Below, in pieces: positions 43,692 to 52,936 of a stretch of 64,000 nt of DNA. Origin of the DNA: Acidobacteriota bacterium (GTDB lineage Bacteria > Acidobacteriota > Vicinamibacteria > Marinacidobacterales > Marinacidobacteraceae); assembly GCA_022828085.1 (NCBI GenBank), contig JAJEIY010000060.1, forward strand, positions 53,597 through 117,596, in the 5' to 3' direction. The translations under genes were made by a program, and so were the position numbers. The number at the start of each line of letters is the position of its first letter. The stretch's first letter is position 1. Under the pieces are notes generated by a model that saw nothing but the letters and a program-made list of their open reading frames with translations, had not been told where the DNA came from and searched no databases.

Positions 43692-45949
43692 TGCTTCCGG
43701 TCCCCGCGCCGGGGCCAGCGACACCCATTCCCGGCGAGACCCCGCCCTGGCTGCCCTCCGGGAGGGCAACCGGGCGCGGCCTCGGCGCGATCTTCGAGCC
43801 GCGCTCCATCGCGATCGTGGGCGCGAGCGCGAACCCCGAGAAGCGAGGCCACCACATCCTCCGCTCCCTTCAGGAGTCCGGTTACGCAGGGCGGGTCTAC
43901 GCGGTGAACCGGACCGGGGGACGGATCCTCGGTCACGAAGCGTTCCGCTCGGTGAGCGAACTTCCCGAAGCGGTGGACCTCGCGGTAGTTTCCCTGCCGG
44001 CGCCGGCCACCCCCGGAGTGGTCCGGGAGTGCGGCCAGCGCGGGATCACCGGCGCCGTCGTGCTGGCGGTGGGATTCGGCGAGTCCGGTCCCGAAGGCGC
44101 GCGGCTGGAAACCGAACTCCGCCGAGCCGCCGTCGAAGCGGAGATCCGCGTGGTGGGGCCCAACACCTCGGGTCTGCTCAACCTTGCGCACGGAATCAAC
44201 CTGATCGGGGCTCGCGGGATCCGTCCCGGGGGGATCGCGCTCCTGTCCCAGTCAGGGAACATCATCCTGGGACTCATGAACGGGTTGAGCGCCTCGTCCC
44301 GACTCGGGGTCTCAGTGTGCTGCGGGCTCGGGAACGAGATGGACGTGGGGTTCGGGGAGGTCCTCGAGTTCCTCGGAAGCCACCCGGAGACCCGCGCGGT
44401 GGTCGTTCACCTGGAGGGCACGAAGGACGCCCGCCGGTTCCTCTCGGCGGCCGCCGCGATCGCTCCGGGCAAACCGGTGATCGTCCTGAAGACCGGCCGG
44501 ACCGCACCCGGAGCGCGCTCCGCGCTGTCCCACACCGGAGTGATTGCCGGGCCGTACGAGCGGCTGCGCGCGGGGTTCCGGCAGGCGGGAGTGGTGGAGG
44601 TGACGCGGTCCGACGAGTTGCTGCCGGTGGCCTAGGCGCTCGCGGCGCAGCCCGCCGCGCCGCCCGGATCCGGAATCGGAATCCTGTCGGACGGTGGGGG
44701 CCAGAGCACGCTGGCGGTGGACGCGCTGTCGGAACTCGGGGCGCCGCTCGCGGACCTCGCACCCGAAACCTCGGCGGCGCTGCGGTCGCTCCTGGGGCCG
44801 GCGGCGGCGGTCCGGACCCCGGTCGACGTCGCGGGAGCCGGCGACGCCAACCCCGGGATCTTCCCCCGGGCCCTCGAAGTGCTGGCGGCCGACCCGGCGG
44901 TCGGCGCCGTGCTCGTGGTCGGGATCTTCGGCGGCTACGCCCTGCGGTTTTCGGCCACGCTCGCACCGGCCGAGACCGCGGCGGCGCGGGCGGTCGCGGA
45001 GACGATGAGGAGGCTCGGCAAGGGACTGGTGCTCCATTCCCAGTACGCCGGTCGCCCGAGCGAACCCCTCGATCTTCTCCGCGACGCGCGCATCCCGGTG
45101 ATCGAGTCTCTGGAAGCCGCCTGCCGGGCCACGGCCGAACTTCACCGCCGGGGGGCCCTCGGAGCGCGGCAGGGCTTTGGGGAGCCCGGCCTCGCGGCCT
45201 CCTGCGGAGGCGCGAGGCCGCATCCGGCAGTTGCCACCGCCCACGCCGAGGGCCGGGTCACGCTGACCGAAATCGAATCCCGGGCCCTCCTCCGGGAAGC
45301 GGATCTCGGCTTCGGGCGCATGGAAGTGGTGCGGAGCCCGGCCGAGGCCGCTTCAGCCGCAGTTCGGGCCGGACGACCCGTAGCGCTCAAACTTCTTTCG
45401 CGCTACCTCGTCCACAAGTCGGATGCCGGGGGCGTGGCTTTGGGAATCGCGGCGACCAACGGCGGCCAGGCAGCCGCGGCCGCCTTCGAGCGCATCGCGG
45501 AGAGCGCCCGAGGCTACGCATCGGCGCACGCCTTCCCGGAGGAGGCGATCGCCGCCACGGTTTCGCCGATGCTCCCGCTCCCGGCCTTCGAACTGCTGGT
45601 GGGAGCGGTCCGCGATCCGCAGCTCGGCCCGGTGCTGACGCTTGCCGCCGGCGGCGTCTTCGCCGAACTGCTCGCCGACGCCACCCACCGCGTCCTGCCG
45701 GCCGCCAACTCCGAAATCGAGGCAGCCCTCAGCGAACTGACGGCTTCTCCCCTGCTCGACGGCGCCCGGGGCCGCCCCGCCGTCTCGCGAACTCCCATCG
45801 TGAAGGCCGCCGCGGCCGTCGGCAACTGCCTGCTTCGCTACCCGGAGGTGGCTGAGGTCGAGGTGAATCCGCTGTTCGTCTATCCGGACCGGGCCGTGGC
45901 GGTTGACGCCCGGGTGGTGCTGCGCCCCAAGTCCGTCGAAGGGCTTTGA
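43691..45949 (+). pseudogene. ADP-forming acyl-CoA synthetase (alpha-beta fusion) interrupted by in-frame TAG
   Basis: One reading frame runs from the ATG at 43691 to the stop at 45949 (753 codons), but codon 315 (44633-44635) is TAG. The first part has a CoA-binding domain (FEPRSIAIVGASANPEKRG) and succinyl-CoA-ligase-like domain with LLSQSGN and SHTGVIAG (His281, likely phosphohistidine). The second part continues in frame with GIGILSDGGGQ and an ATP-grasp domain (VALKLLSRYLVHKSDAGGV, EVNPLFVYPD). A single change such as GAG to TAG explains the break. It may be a recent pseudogene, two interacting polypeptides, a readthrough gene or an assembly error; no start codon with a good ribosome site follows the TAG. 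Confidence 0.85.
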
Positions 45950-46016
45950 AGTACTGGCGTCCGCGCCGGCTTGCGCTGAGCGAACCGCGTTTCGCAGCGC
46001 TTTCGCGCCACCGTCC

Positions 46017-46039
46017 CGGCTGAAGCCGGCGTTCCCGGC
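46017..46039. repeat. REP-like palindrome, GGCTGAAGCC type
   Basis: CCGGCTGAAGCCGGCGTTCCC has a GCCGGCT/AGCCGGC-type hairpin followed by CGTTCC, the same layout as the other members. It lies in the 131-nt spacer between the convergent acyl-CoA synthetase and gamma-glutamyltransferase genes. A second GC-rich dyad (GCCGGCCG region, ~46033-46065) follows directly. Confidence 0.6.
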
Positions 46040-46080
46040 CGGCGCGGCACGAGCCGGCCGGCGGCGCCTTCCCTGCCCCC

Positions 46081-47778
46081 TCAGAACCCCTTGGCGAGGC
46101 CGAGGCGGCGGGGGTCGGTGACGCCGTGGAGCTTGCCGGTGTCCGGGTCGCGCCAGACGATCTGCATCGAGCCGGTGTGCCAGTTGTAGGGCCCGAGGTC
46201 CTGGATCCTGATGCCGCGGGCCTTGAGGCCCTTCCGTACCTCGTCGGTGATCCGGGACTCGATGGCCAGCACCTGCTCGCCGCCCCGGAAGGCGAAGAAG
46301 CGCGGCGCGTCCGCCGCGTCGCCGGGCGTCATGCCGAAGTCGATGATGTTCACCAGCACCTGGGTCACGGGCTGGGGCGGGACGCCCGGTGAGCCGAGCG
46401 AGAGCCAGGGCACGCCGTCCTTCGCGACGATGGTGCCGGTGCTGTTGGGGCTCACCCGCCGGCCGGGTCCGACCGTCCGGCCGGGAAAGCCGCTCCCGGT
46501 CGCCCGCACCCCGTCGAGGAAGATCCCCGGCGCCCCGCCGTGGCCGGTGTGGAGCGAGGTGATCCAGTTCCCCTCCGCGTCCACGATGACGTTGTGGTTG
46601 CTCTCGTCCACCATCGGCGGCGCGTCCGCCGAGCGCGCGATCCGCACCGGTTCCGGACGGCGGAGCGCCGCGGTGGCGGTGGGCGGCGTCAGGTCCACGC
46701 CCGGCACCACCATCGTGGTCCGCACGAATTCCGCGCCGAACTTCGCGTAGTCCTTGGAGAGCCAGACCTCGGTCGGGATCTGGAACGCCATCGGGTCCGT
46801 GACCCCGTAGCGCATGTCCGTCTCCACCCGGCCGAGCGTGCGGGTGAGGATCTCGAGGGTGTCCGCCGACTCGGCGAAGTGGCCCATGCTCGCCAGGTCG
46901 AAGTTCTCGAGGATGTTCAGGTTGTAGCCGATCTGGATGCCGCCCTTCTTCGGCGGCGATTCGCTGAGGACCTCGTAGCCGCGGTAGGTGGAGCGGACCG
47001 GATCCGACCAGCGCACCTCGAAGGCGCCCATGTCCTCGAGGCTCACGCAGTAGCCCTTCGCGCGGGACTTCTCGACGAACTTCCGGCCCCAGGCGCCGGT
47101 GTAGAGGTAGTCGGCTCCTTCGGAAGCGATCCCGCGTAGCGTCTTCGCCATCGCCGGCATCTTCCAGAGATGCCCCACGGGGACGAGATGGCCGTCCGGC
47201 ATGTAGTGCGCCCGCGCCTCGTCGTTCTGCTGGATGAGGTCGCCGGTCTCCCAACTGTTGTAGTTGTTCGCGTACATGAAGGAGGTGACCAGCACCCCTT
47301 CGTCCGCCGCCTTGATGGCCGGTTCGAGGTACTCGGCCCACTCCTTCGTCCCGAAGCGGTCGGCCAGCGCGCCGAGGCCCGCGACCTTGCCCCCGATGGC
47401 GACCTGGGAGGGATCGCCCTCGCCGCAGCGGCCCGCGAGGGGCCGCTCCGAGTAGGACTCGAAGACGGTGTAGCTGCCGCTCGCCGCGTCGTAGTAGAGG
47501 CCGCCCATGGCGCCGAAGAGACTGACCTGGTGGTAGTCCACGACGTTTTGGAGGAAGACCGCGGTGACGAAGGCGTCGATGGCGTTCCCGCCGTTCCGGA
47601 GCACTTCGAGCGCGGTCTCGGTGACGATGGGGAGCTGGGTGCTCACCATCACCGAGTCGCCGACCGACTCCTGCTTGGGCCCCTGGTTGTAGAGGGCGTC
47701 CCGCGCGTCGGGCGGGTTCTGGCCGGATGCCAGGGCGGCGGCCAGCAGGAAACAGACTGCTGGAGTGAAGAATCGCAT
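46081..47778 (-). CDS. Gamma-glutamyltransferase-like protein 1 (Ser at nucleophile position)
   Basis: 565 residues from the ATG at 47778 with a signal peptide (LAAALASGQ). The whole Ntn-hydrolase GGT fold is covered: MVSTQLPIVTETALEVLRNG, NAIDAFVTAVF, the central region, and GSPGVPPQPVTQVLVNIIDFG. The autoprocessing site, T-T-H-x-S-V-V-D in classical GGTs, reads S393-N-H-N-V-I-V-D, so Ser would be the N-terminal nucleophile. Activity on gamma-glutamyl bonds in the periplasm is likely but not certain; cephalosporin acylase-type or peptide substrates are possible. It is the last of three tandem copies and is separated from copy 2 by 124 nt containing a palindrome. Confidence 0.88.
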   Translation of the reverse strand: MRFFTPAVCFLLAAALASGQNPPDARDALYNQGPKQESVGDSVMVSTQLPIVTETALEVLRNGGNAIDAFVTAVFLQNVVDYHQVSLFGAMGGLYYDAASGSYTVFESYSERPLAGRCGEGDPSQVAIGGKVAGLGALADRFGTKEWAEYLEPAIKAADEGVLVTSFMYANNYNSWETGDLIQQNDEARAHYMPDGHLVPVGHLWKMPAMAKTLRGIASEGADYLYTGAWGRKFVEKSRAKGYCVSLEDMGAFEVRWSDPVRSTYRGYEVLSESPPKKGGIQIGYNLNILENFDLASMGHFAESADTLEILTRTLGRVETDMRYGVTDPMAFQIPTEVWLSKDYAKFGAEFVRTTMVVPGVDLTPPTATAALRRPEPVRIARSADAPPMVDESNHNVIVDAEGNWITSLHTGHGGAPGIFLDGVRATGSGFPGRTVGPGRRVSPNSTGTIVAKDGVPWLSLGSPGVPPQPVTQVLVNIIDFGMTPGDAADAPRFFAFRGGEQVLAIESRITDEVRKGLKARGIRIQDLGPYNWHTGSMQIVWRDPDTGKLHGVTDPRRLGLAKGF

Positions 47779-47842
47779 GGTCGAACCTCTGCGCACCTGT
47801 CGCTGATCGGCAGTGCGCATGTTTCGCCCGGCTGTCGCCGGG

Positions 47843-47872
47843 CGATGCCGATCGGAGATCGGCGTTCCAAGC
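47843..47872. repeat. REP-like palindrome between gamma-glutamyltransferase copies
   Basis: The sequence GATGCCGATCGGAGATCGGC followed by GTTCCAAGCC forms a 7-bp hairpin (GCCGATC/GATCGGC, loop GGA) with the CGTTCCAAGCC tail shared with the composite elements. Its stem has co-varied from the GCCGGTC of the other copies, which points to selection on the hairpin. It is inside the presumed operon and could lower expression of the last gene. Confidence 0.7.
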
Positions 47873-47902
47873 CGGCGCGCCGTTGGGCTGATGTTTACAT
47901 CG

Positions 47903-49600
47903 TCAGTAGCCGACGACGACGCCGAGGCGCCGTGGGTCCGTCGCCCCGTGGAGCTTGCCGTCGTCCCCCATCCAGATGATCTGCATGGAGCCGGTGTGCC
48001 AGTTGTAGGCGCCGAGATCGGTGATCGCGATCCCGCTCTTCTTCATGCCCGCGCGGACCGCGTCGGAGATGCGGGACTCGATCTGAACTCCCCGCTCACC
48101 GCCCCGAAAGGCCCAGAAGCGCGGCGCGGCGGCGGCGTCCTTCGGATGCATGCCGTAGTCGATGATGTTCACGAGCACCTCGGTCACCGGCTGCGGCGGC
48201 GAACCGGGCGTTCCCATGGCGAGCCAGGGCTTGCCGTCCTTCGCGACGATGATCCCGGTGATCGGCAGCACCAGGCGCCGGCCCGGCCCTGCCGTTGCCG
48301 CGCGCGCGGTACTTCCTGTCGCCCGCACCCCGTCGATGAAGATGCCCGGCGCCCCGCCGTGTCCGGTATGGAGCATGGAGACCCAGTTCCCGTGCGAGTC
48401 CACGATCACGTTGTGGTTGCTGCCCAGATCGGCGGTGTCCGCTCCGCCCGCGCCCGGCGGGAAAAGGGAAGCGGTCATGTCGGGGGTCTCGCTGTTCGAG
48501 AGGTCCACGCCGTCCAGCAGCATCGTGTTCTCGACGAAGGTGGCCCCGAGCTTTCCGTACTCGTCGGAGAGCCAGAGATCGGTGGGCATCCTGAAGTTGA
48601 GCGGGTCCTTGATGACCCAGCGCGTCTCGTCGGAGACCCGGCCGAAGGCCCGGATCATGATCTCGAGCGCCTCGGGGGACTCGCTGTAGTGCCCCATGCC
48701 CTTCAGGTCGAAGTTCTCGAGGATCTTGAGGTTGCTCCCCACGATGACCCCACCGGTGTCGGGCGGCGGCGAACCGTAGAAATCAAGCCCGCGGTACGTG
48801 AACTTCGTCGGGTCGTCCCAGTGCGGCTTGTACTCCGCCATGTCCTGCATGCTGACCGCGAAGCCCTTCGCGTTCGCCGCCTTCACGAACTTCTCCGCCC
48901 AGGCCCCGGTGTACATGTAGTCGGCGCCCTCGGAAGCCACCTTCTTCAGGTGCTCGGCCAGCGCCGGCCGCTTCCAGCGCTCACCCACCGGCACCAGGTG
49001 GCCGTTCGCCATGTAGGCCTCGCGAGCCTCGGGGTTCTTGACAAGGTCGCCCTGCTCCATCAGGTTGTAGTTGATGCCGTACATGAACGAGGTGACGATG
49101 GCGCCCTCGCTGGCCGAGGCGATCGCCGGCTGCAGGTACTGCGACCACTCCATGGTCCCGCTGCCGTAGCGGTCCGCGATCGCTTCAAGGCCGCGCACCA
49201 CCCCGCCGATGGCGACCTTGGAGACGTCACCGTGGTCGTGGCGGTCGGCGCGCGGGCGCTCCGAGACCGCGTTCAGCGACCAGTAGGTGTCGCTGGCCGC
49301 GTCGTAGCCGATCACCGACATCGAGCCGAAGTGCGAGACCTGGTGGAAGTCGTTCACGTGTTGCATGAAGACGGACGTCACCATGGCGTCCACCGCGTTC
49401 CCGCCGTCCTTCAGCACCTGGAGCGCCGCCTCGCTGACCACCGGAAGCTGGGTGGCCACCATGACCGAGTCGCCGGTCACCGTCGGCTTCGGCCCCTGGT
49501 TGAGTTGCGGGTCGGGTCCGTTCTGGGCCATCCCGGTGGCGGCGAGGGCGAGCACCCCGACCGCTGTCAGGATGCGAATCAATGTAGAGCTGCTTCTCAT
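47903..49600 (-). CDS. Gamma-glutamyltransferase-like protein 2 (Ser at nucleophile position)
   Basis: 565 residues from the ATG at 49600, which has GGAGG upstream. A signal peptide ends ATGMAQ. It is co-linear with its neighbours: MVATQLPVVSEAALQVLKDG, HLVPVGERWKRPALAEHL, GGAPGIFIDGVRATGS and YNWHTGSMQIIW. The cleavage/nucleophile site is G-S394-N-H-N-V-I-V-D. An RPRADR sequence where copy 1 has RPLAGR shows the paralogues differ near the presumed substrate region. It begins 22 nt after copy 3 ends. Confidence 0.88.
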   Translation of the reverse strand: MRSSSTLIRILTAVGVLALAATGMAQNGPDPQLNQGPKPTVTGDSVMVATQLPVVSEAALQVLKDGGNAVDAMVTSVFMQHVNDFHQVSHFGSMSVIGYDAASDTYWSLNAVSERPRADRHDHGDVSKVAIGGVVRGLEAIADRYGSGTMEWSQYLQPAIASASEGAIVTSFMYGINYNLMEQGDLVKNPEAREAYMANGHLVPVGERWKRPALAEHLKKVASEGADYMYTGAWAEKFVKAANAKGFAVSMQDMAEYKPHWDDPTKFTYRGLDFYGSPPPDTGGVIVGSNLKILENFDLKGMGHYSESPEALEIMIRAFGRVSDETRWVIKDPLNFRMPTDLWLSDEYGKLGATFVENTMLLDGVDLSNSETPDMTASLFPPGAGGADTADLGSNHNVIVDSHGNWVSMLHTGHGGAPGIFIDGVRATGSTARAATAGPGRRLVLPITGIIVAKDGKPWLAMGTPGSPPQPVTEVLVNIIDYGMHPKDAAAAPRFWAFRGGERGVQIESRISDAVRAGMKKSGIAITDLGAYNWHTGSMQIIWMGDDGKLHGATDPRRLGVVVGY

Positions 49601-49622
49601 GGCGCTCCTCCCTTGGTTGTGT

Positions 49623-51308
49623 TCAGTGGCCGGCGGCCAATCCGAGCCGCCGGGGGTCGCTGACCCCGTAAAGCTTTCCGTCGTCACCGCGCCAGATGAT
49701 CTGCATCGAGCCGGTGTGCCAGTTGTAGTCGCCGAGTTCCTCCATCGCGATGCCGCTCTTCGCCATTCCCCGCCGGACCTCGTCCGAGATCCGGGACTCG
49801 ATGCGGAGCACCCGCCGCTCGGTCTGCCCGTAGAGGAAGGCCCAGAAGCGCGGCGCATCGGCGGCGTCCTTCGGGTGCATCCCGAAGTCGAGGATGTTGA
49901 CCAGGACCTCGGTCACCGGTTGCGGCGGGAACCCCGGCGTCCCGAGCGAGAGCCAGGGCTTGCCGTCCTTCATCACGAACACCCCGGTGACCTCGGCGAG
50001 GATGCGGCGACCCGGACCCATCGTCTCGGCCTTCACGCCGCTCCCGGTCGCCCGCACCCCGTCGATGAAGATGCCCGGCGCCCCGCCGTGGCCCGTATGG
50101 AGCGAGCTGACCCAGTTCCCCTCGGCGTCCACGATCACGTTGTGGTTGCTGCCGAGGGTCATCGCGGCGGCGACGTTTGTTCCGCCCGTTTCCCTGTCCA
50201 TCATCGCCGTCAGGTCCACGCCCGGCTGCGGCATCGTCTGCCGCACGAACTGGGCGCTCAACCGCGCGTACTCCTTCGAGTTCCAGAGTTCGTACGGGTT
50301 CCGGTAGGCGGCGGGGTCCTGGATGGACCACTTCATGTCCGACTCGACCTTGCCGAAGCTCCGGACCATGATCTCGAGGGTCTCCGGGGACTCGGCGAAG
50401 TGGCCTGTCGCCGTCAGGTCGAACTGCTCCAGCACGTTCAGGTTCTGCCCCACCAGCAGGCCGCCCTTGTTCGGGGGCGGCTCGACGAGGATCTCGTGAC
50501 CCCGGTAGGTGAAGCGCGCCGGCTCGAGCCAGCGGGTCTCGTAGTCGGCGAGGTCTTCGAGGGTGACGCAGAAGCCGCGGTTCGTGGCCTGTTCCACGAA
50601 CTTCCTGGCCCACGCGCCCTTGTAGAGGTGGTCGGCGCCGTGCTCGGCGACCGCGCGCAGGGTCCGGGCGAGCGCCGGCATCTTCCAGGTCCCGCCGACC
50701 GGGACCAGATGGCCGTCCGGCATGTAGAAGGCCTGCGCTTCCTCGTTCTCCCGGATCAGGTCCCCGTTCTCCCAGAGGCTGTAGTTGTTCGCGTACTGGA
50801 AGTTCGTGACCAGCACTCCTTCCTCCGCGGCCGCGATCGCGGGTTCCAGGTAGCTGGCCCAAGACCGCGTGCCGAAACGCTCGGCGATCGATTCGAGCCC
50901 GCGCACGGTGCCGCCGATGGCGAGCCGCCCCACCTGCTTGCCGTCCCCGCAGCGGTCCGCCCGCGGCCGCTCCGAGAACGCGTTGAAGGCATGGGTGGCG
51001 CCCGTGGCGGCGTCGAAGTAGAGGCCGGACATCGCCCCGAAGTGCGAGACCTGGTGGAAGTCCTCGACGTGCTGGAGGAAGACGGCGGTGACGAAGGCGT
51101 CCGCCGCGTTCCCGCCGTCCTCCAGCACCCGGACCGCCGCGCGGGTCACGTTCGGGAGCTGGGTCGCCACCATGCCTCCGTCGGCGGTGGCCACGGCCTT
51201 GGGCCCCTGGTTCAGCAACGGATCGCGGGAGTCCGTCTGGGCAAGAGCGAACGCCGGCGCGGCCAGCAGTGCGGCGAACGCGAGTCCGCATCGCAGCGTG
51301 TTTCTCAT
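49623..51308 (-). CDS. Gamma-glutamyltransferase-like protein 3 (Ser at nucleophile position)
   Basis: 561 residues with a signal peptide ending AFALAQ. All family blocks of copies 1 and 2 are present, with the processing site G-S387-N-H-N-V-I-V-D. By eye it is closer to copy 1 in some blocks (YANNYSLWENGDLI, YMPDGHLVPVGGTWKMPA) and to copy 2 in others (HVEDFHQVSHFGAMS), so the three arose by duplication and then diverged. It starts 14 nt after the DUF885 gene, in the same transcript. Confidence 0.88.
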   Translation of the reverse strand: MRNTLRCGLAFAALLAAPAFALAQTDSRDPLLNQGPKAVATADGGMVATQLPNVTRAAVRVLEDGGNAADAFVTAVFLQHVEDFHQVSHFGAMSGLYFDAATGATHAFNAFSERPRADRCGDGKQVGRLAIGGTVRGLESIAERFGTRSWASYLEPAIAAAEEGVLVTNFQYANNYSLWENGDLIRENEEAQAFYMPDGHLVPVGGTWKMPALARTLRAVAEHGADHLYKGAWARKFVEQATNRGFCVTLEDLADYETRWLEPARFTYRGHEILVEPPPNKGGLLVGQNLNVLEQFDLTATGHFAESPETLEIMVRSFGKVESDMKWSIQDPAAYRNPYELWNSKEYARLSAQFVRQTMPQPGVDLTAMMDRETGGTNVAAAMTLGSNHNVIVDAEGNWVSSLHTGHGGAPGIFIDGVRATGSGVKAETMGPGRRILAEVTGVFVMKDGKPWLSLGTPGFPPQPVTEVLVNILDFGMHPKDAADAPRFWAFLYGQTERRVLRIESRISDEVRRGMAKSGIAMEELGDYNWHTGSMQIIWRGDDGKLYGVSDPRRLGLAAGH

Positions 51309-51322
51309 TCCATCGTCCCCTC

Positions 51323-52936
51323 TCAGCCCGGCGGCCTCCCGAACAGGTCCCGGACCTCGTCGTCGTAGCCGGTCATCTCCCAGCGGATGAGCGAGATGGG
51401 GATCCAGCCGGAAGCGAGGAACTCGTCGTGGAACTCCTTCAGGTCGAACTCGTCGCCGAGCTGCAGCGCGCGGTCCATGAGGAGCTGCTCGATCTGGAGC
51501 TTCCCCATCTGGTAGGCGATCCCCGAACCGGGGGTCTTCAGATAGATCTCGGCGTCCACCCGGGCCACGTCCTGGTCCATGAAGGGCGTGCCCGCCACCA
51601 TGAAATCCACCGCCTGCTGGACGGTGAACTCGTTCGTGTGCATCCGGGCTTCCGCCCCGTTCCGCACCGCCCGCGCGATCTGGAAGATGTAGTAGAGCTC
51701 GCGGGTCCGCGGCAGCTCGTCGAGGAAGCCGGCCTGGAGCATCATCTCCTCGAGGTAGAAGGCCCAGCCCTCCGAGCGGCCGCGGTCGCGGGCGGCGCTC
51801 CGGATGGGCCGGTCGTCCCGGCTCCGGAGCAGCGCGTCGAAGCGGTGGCCCGGAATGACGGCGTGGACGTGGTCGGGCCGCGGGTCGCGGTACTGCACCT
51901 CCTCCCAGAAGTTCCGCCGGCCGCCCTCGCGGACGATCCAGGGTACGTTGGTACCGAACTCCCCCACGTAGCCGGGGATGGTGAGGATGTCCTGGTCGTC
52001 AATGAACTTCCGGACGTGCTCGTCGGCCTCCTCGATCCGCCGGGCGTAGTCCTCGGCGCTCGGCGCGGGATCCACCATCGGGAGACCCCGGTTCTGGTTC
52101 CGTTCCAACTCGAGAAAGGCCCAGGACCGGTGGAGTTCGCGGTCGCCGATCCGGTTCACGTCGTCCCAGTCGAAGGGCATCATGGCGACGTACTTGAGGT
52201 ACCAGTCGTAGTTCCCGCGGCCGAGCCCGGAGGGCGCGTCCATGCGCTCCCGGTTCTCGGTGAGCCAGGCGTGGAACTCCCCGACCGCCGCCCGCGCCTC
52301 CTTCGCCGGCGGCAGAAGTTCGGGGTGGTGCGTGTCGAGCTGCCCGACCAGGTCCTCGTACCAGGCGATGGTCCCGGCCGGCGGGACCTCCCGGAAGGGG
52401 TGGCCGTGGCCGACCCCGTCAGCGGTCACCAGGTTCCGGAGCGCCAGCATGGTCAGCTCGCCCCCGGCGTCCGTGAGGTTCTCCCGGGCGAGCGACAGGA
52501 ACGCCGGTACCCCGGCCAGCTGCGTCCCGAGCCGGACGCGCTCCTCCTCCCCGATCGGGAACTCGTGGAAGGCGAGCCGCTGCACGGTGTCCACGTAGGT
52601 CCCGGGATCCCGCGCCCAGGGACGGCGCACCCGCAGGTCGTAGTCGAGGCGGTTCAGCCGCGCCCGCACCAGGAGGTAGTCCACCTGCTGCGAAACCGGC
52701 CAGCCGGCCGGGTCGATCGCCCCGAGACGGTCCGCGAAGCCGTCGAGCCCGGCCCGCTGCCGCTCGATGGTCTCCGGGCGGTAGTCGGGAAGACCGTTCT
52801 CCATGGCCGGGCGGTCGAACTCGACGAACTCGTGGTGGAGCGTGACGAGCGCCGAGTAGTCCCCGGCGCCGCCGGCCACGCCGCACGCGGCGGCCGCGAC
52901 CGCGAACAGGAGGACTGGAACCGATCGTCGCTTCAT
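51323..52936 (-). CDS. DUF885-family lipoprotein (putative metallopeptidase-like)
   Basis: 537 residues from the ATG at 52936, which overlaps the TPR gene's stop (ATGA). The leader ends AVAAAAC, a probable lipobox. DUF885 hallmarks are present: VHAVIPGHRF and, further on, EGWAFYLEEMML, which resemble the His and Glu metal-binding segments of gluzincin-like peptidases. The last ~100 residues (GSGIAYQMGKLQIEQLLMDRA) are also typical. The family is thought to be hydrolytic, but I know of no firm substrate. Its place before three gamma-glutamyltransferase homologues suggests peptide processing. Confidence 0.85.
   Translation of the reverse strand: MKRRSVPVLLFAVAAAACGVAGGAGDYSALVTLHHEFVEFDRPAMENGLPDYRPETIERQRAGLDGFADRLGAIDPAGWPVSQQVDYLLVRARLNRLDYDLRVRRPWARDPGTYVDTVQRLAFHEFPIGEEERVRLGTQLAGVPAFLSLARENLTDAGGELTMLALRNLVTADGVGHGHPFREVPPAGTIAWYEDLVGQLDTHHPELLPPAKEARAAVGEFHAWLTENRERMDAPSGLGRGNYDWYLKYVAMMPFDWDDVNRIGDRELHRSWAFLELERNQNRGLPMVDPAPSAEDYARRIEEADEHVRKFIDDQDILTIPGYVGEFGTNVPWIVREGGRRNFWEEVQYRDPRPDHVHAVIPGHRFDALLRSRDDRPIRSAARDRGRSEGWAFYLEEMMLQAGFLDELPRTRELYYIFQIARAVRNGAEARMHTNEFTVQQAVDFMVAGTPFMDQDVARVDAEIYLKTPGSGIAYQMGKLQIEQLLMDRALQLGDEFDLKEFHDEFLASGWIPISLIRWEMTGYDDEVRDLFGRPPG

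Noticed and set aside
43318..45855. 845-codon frame overlapping the enoyl-CoA hydratase and acyl-CoA synthetase genes
   Set aside because: Its long openness looked like an alternative to the TAG-interrupted gene, but its translation is Arg/Gly/Pro-rich without domains, whereas the interrupted frame shows CoA-binding and ATP-grasp motifs on both sides.
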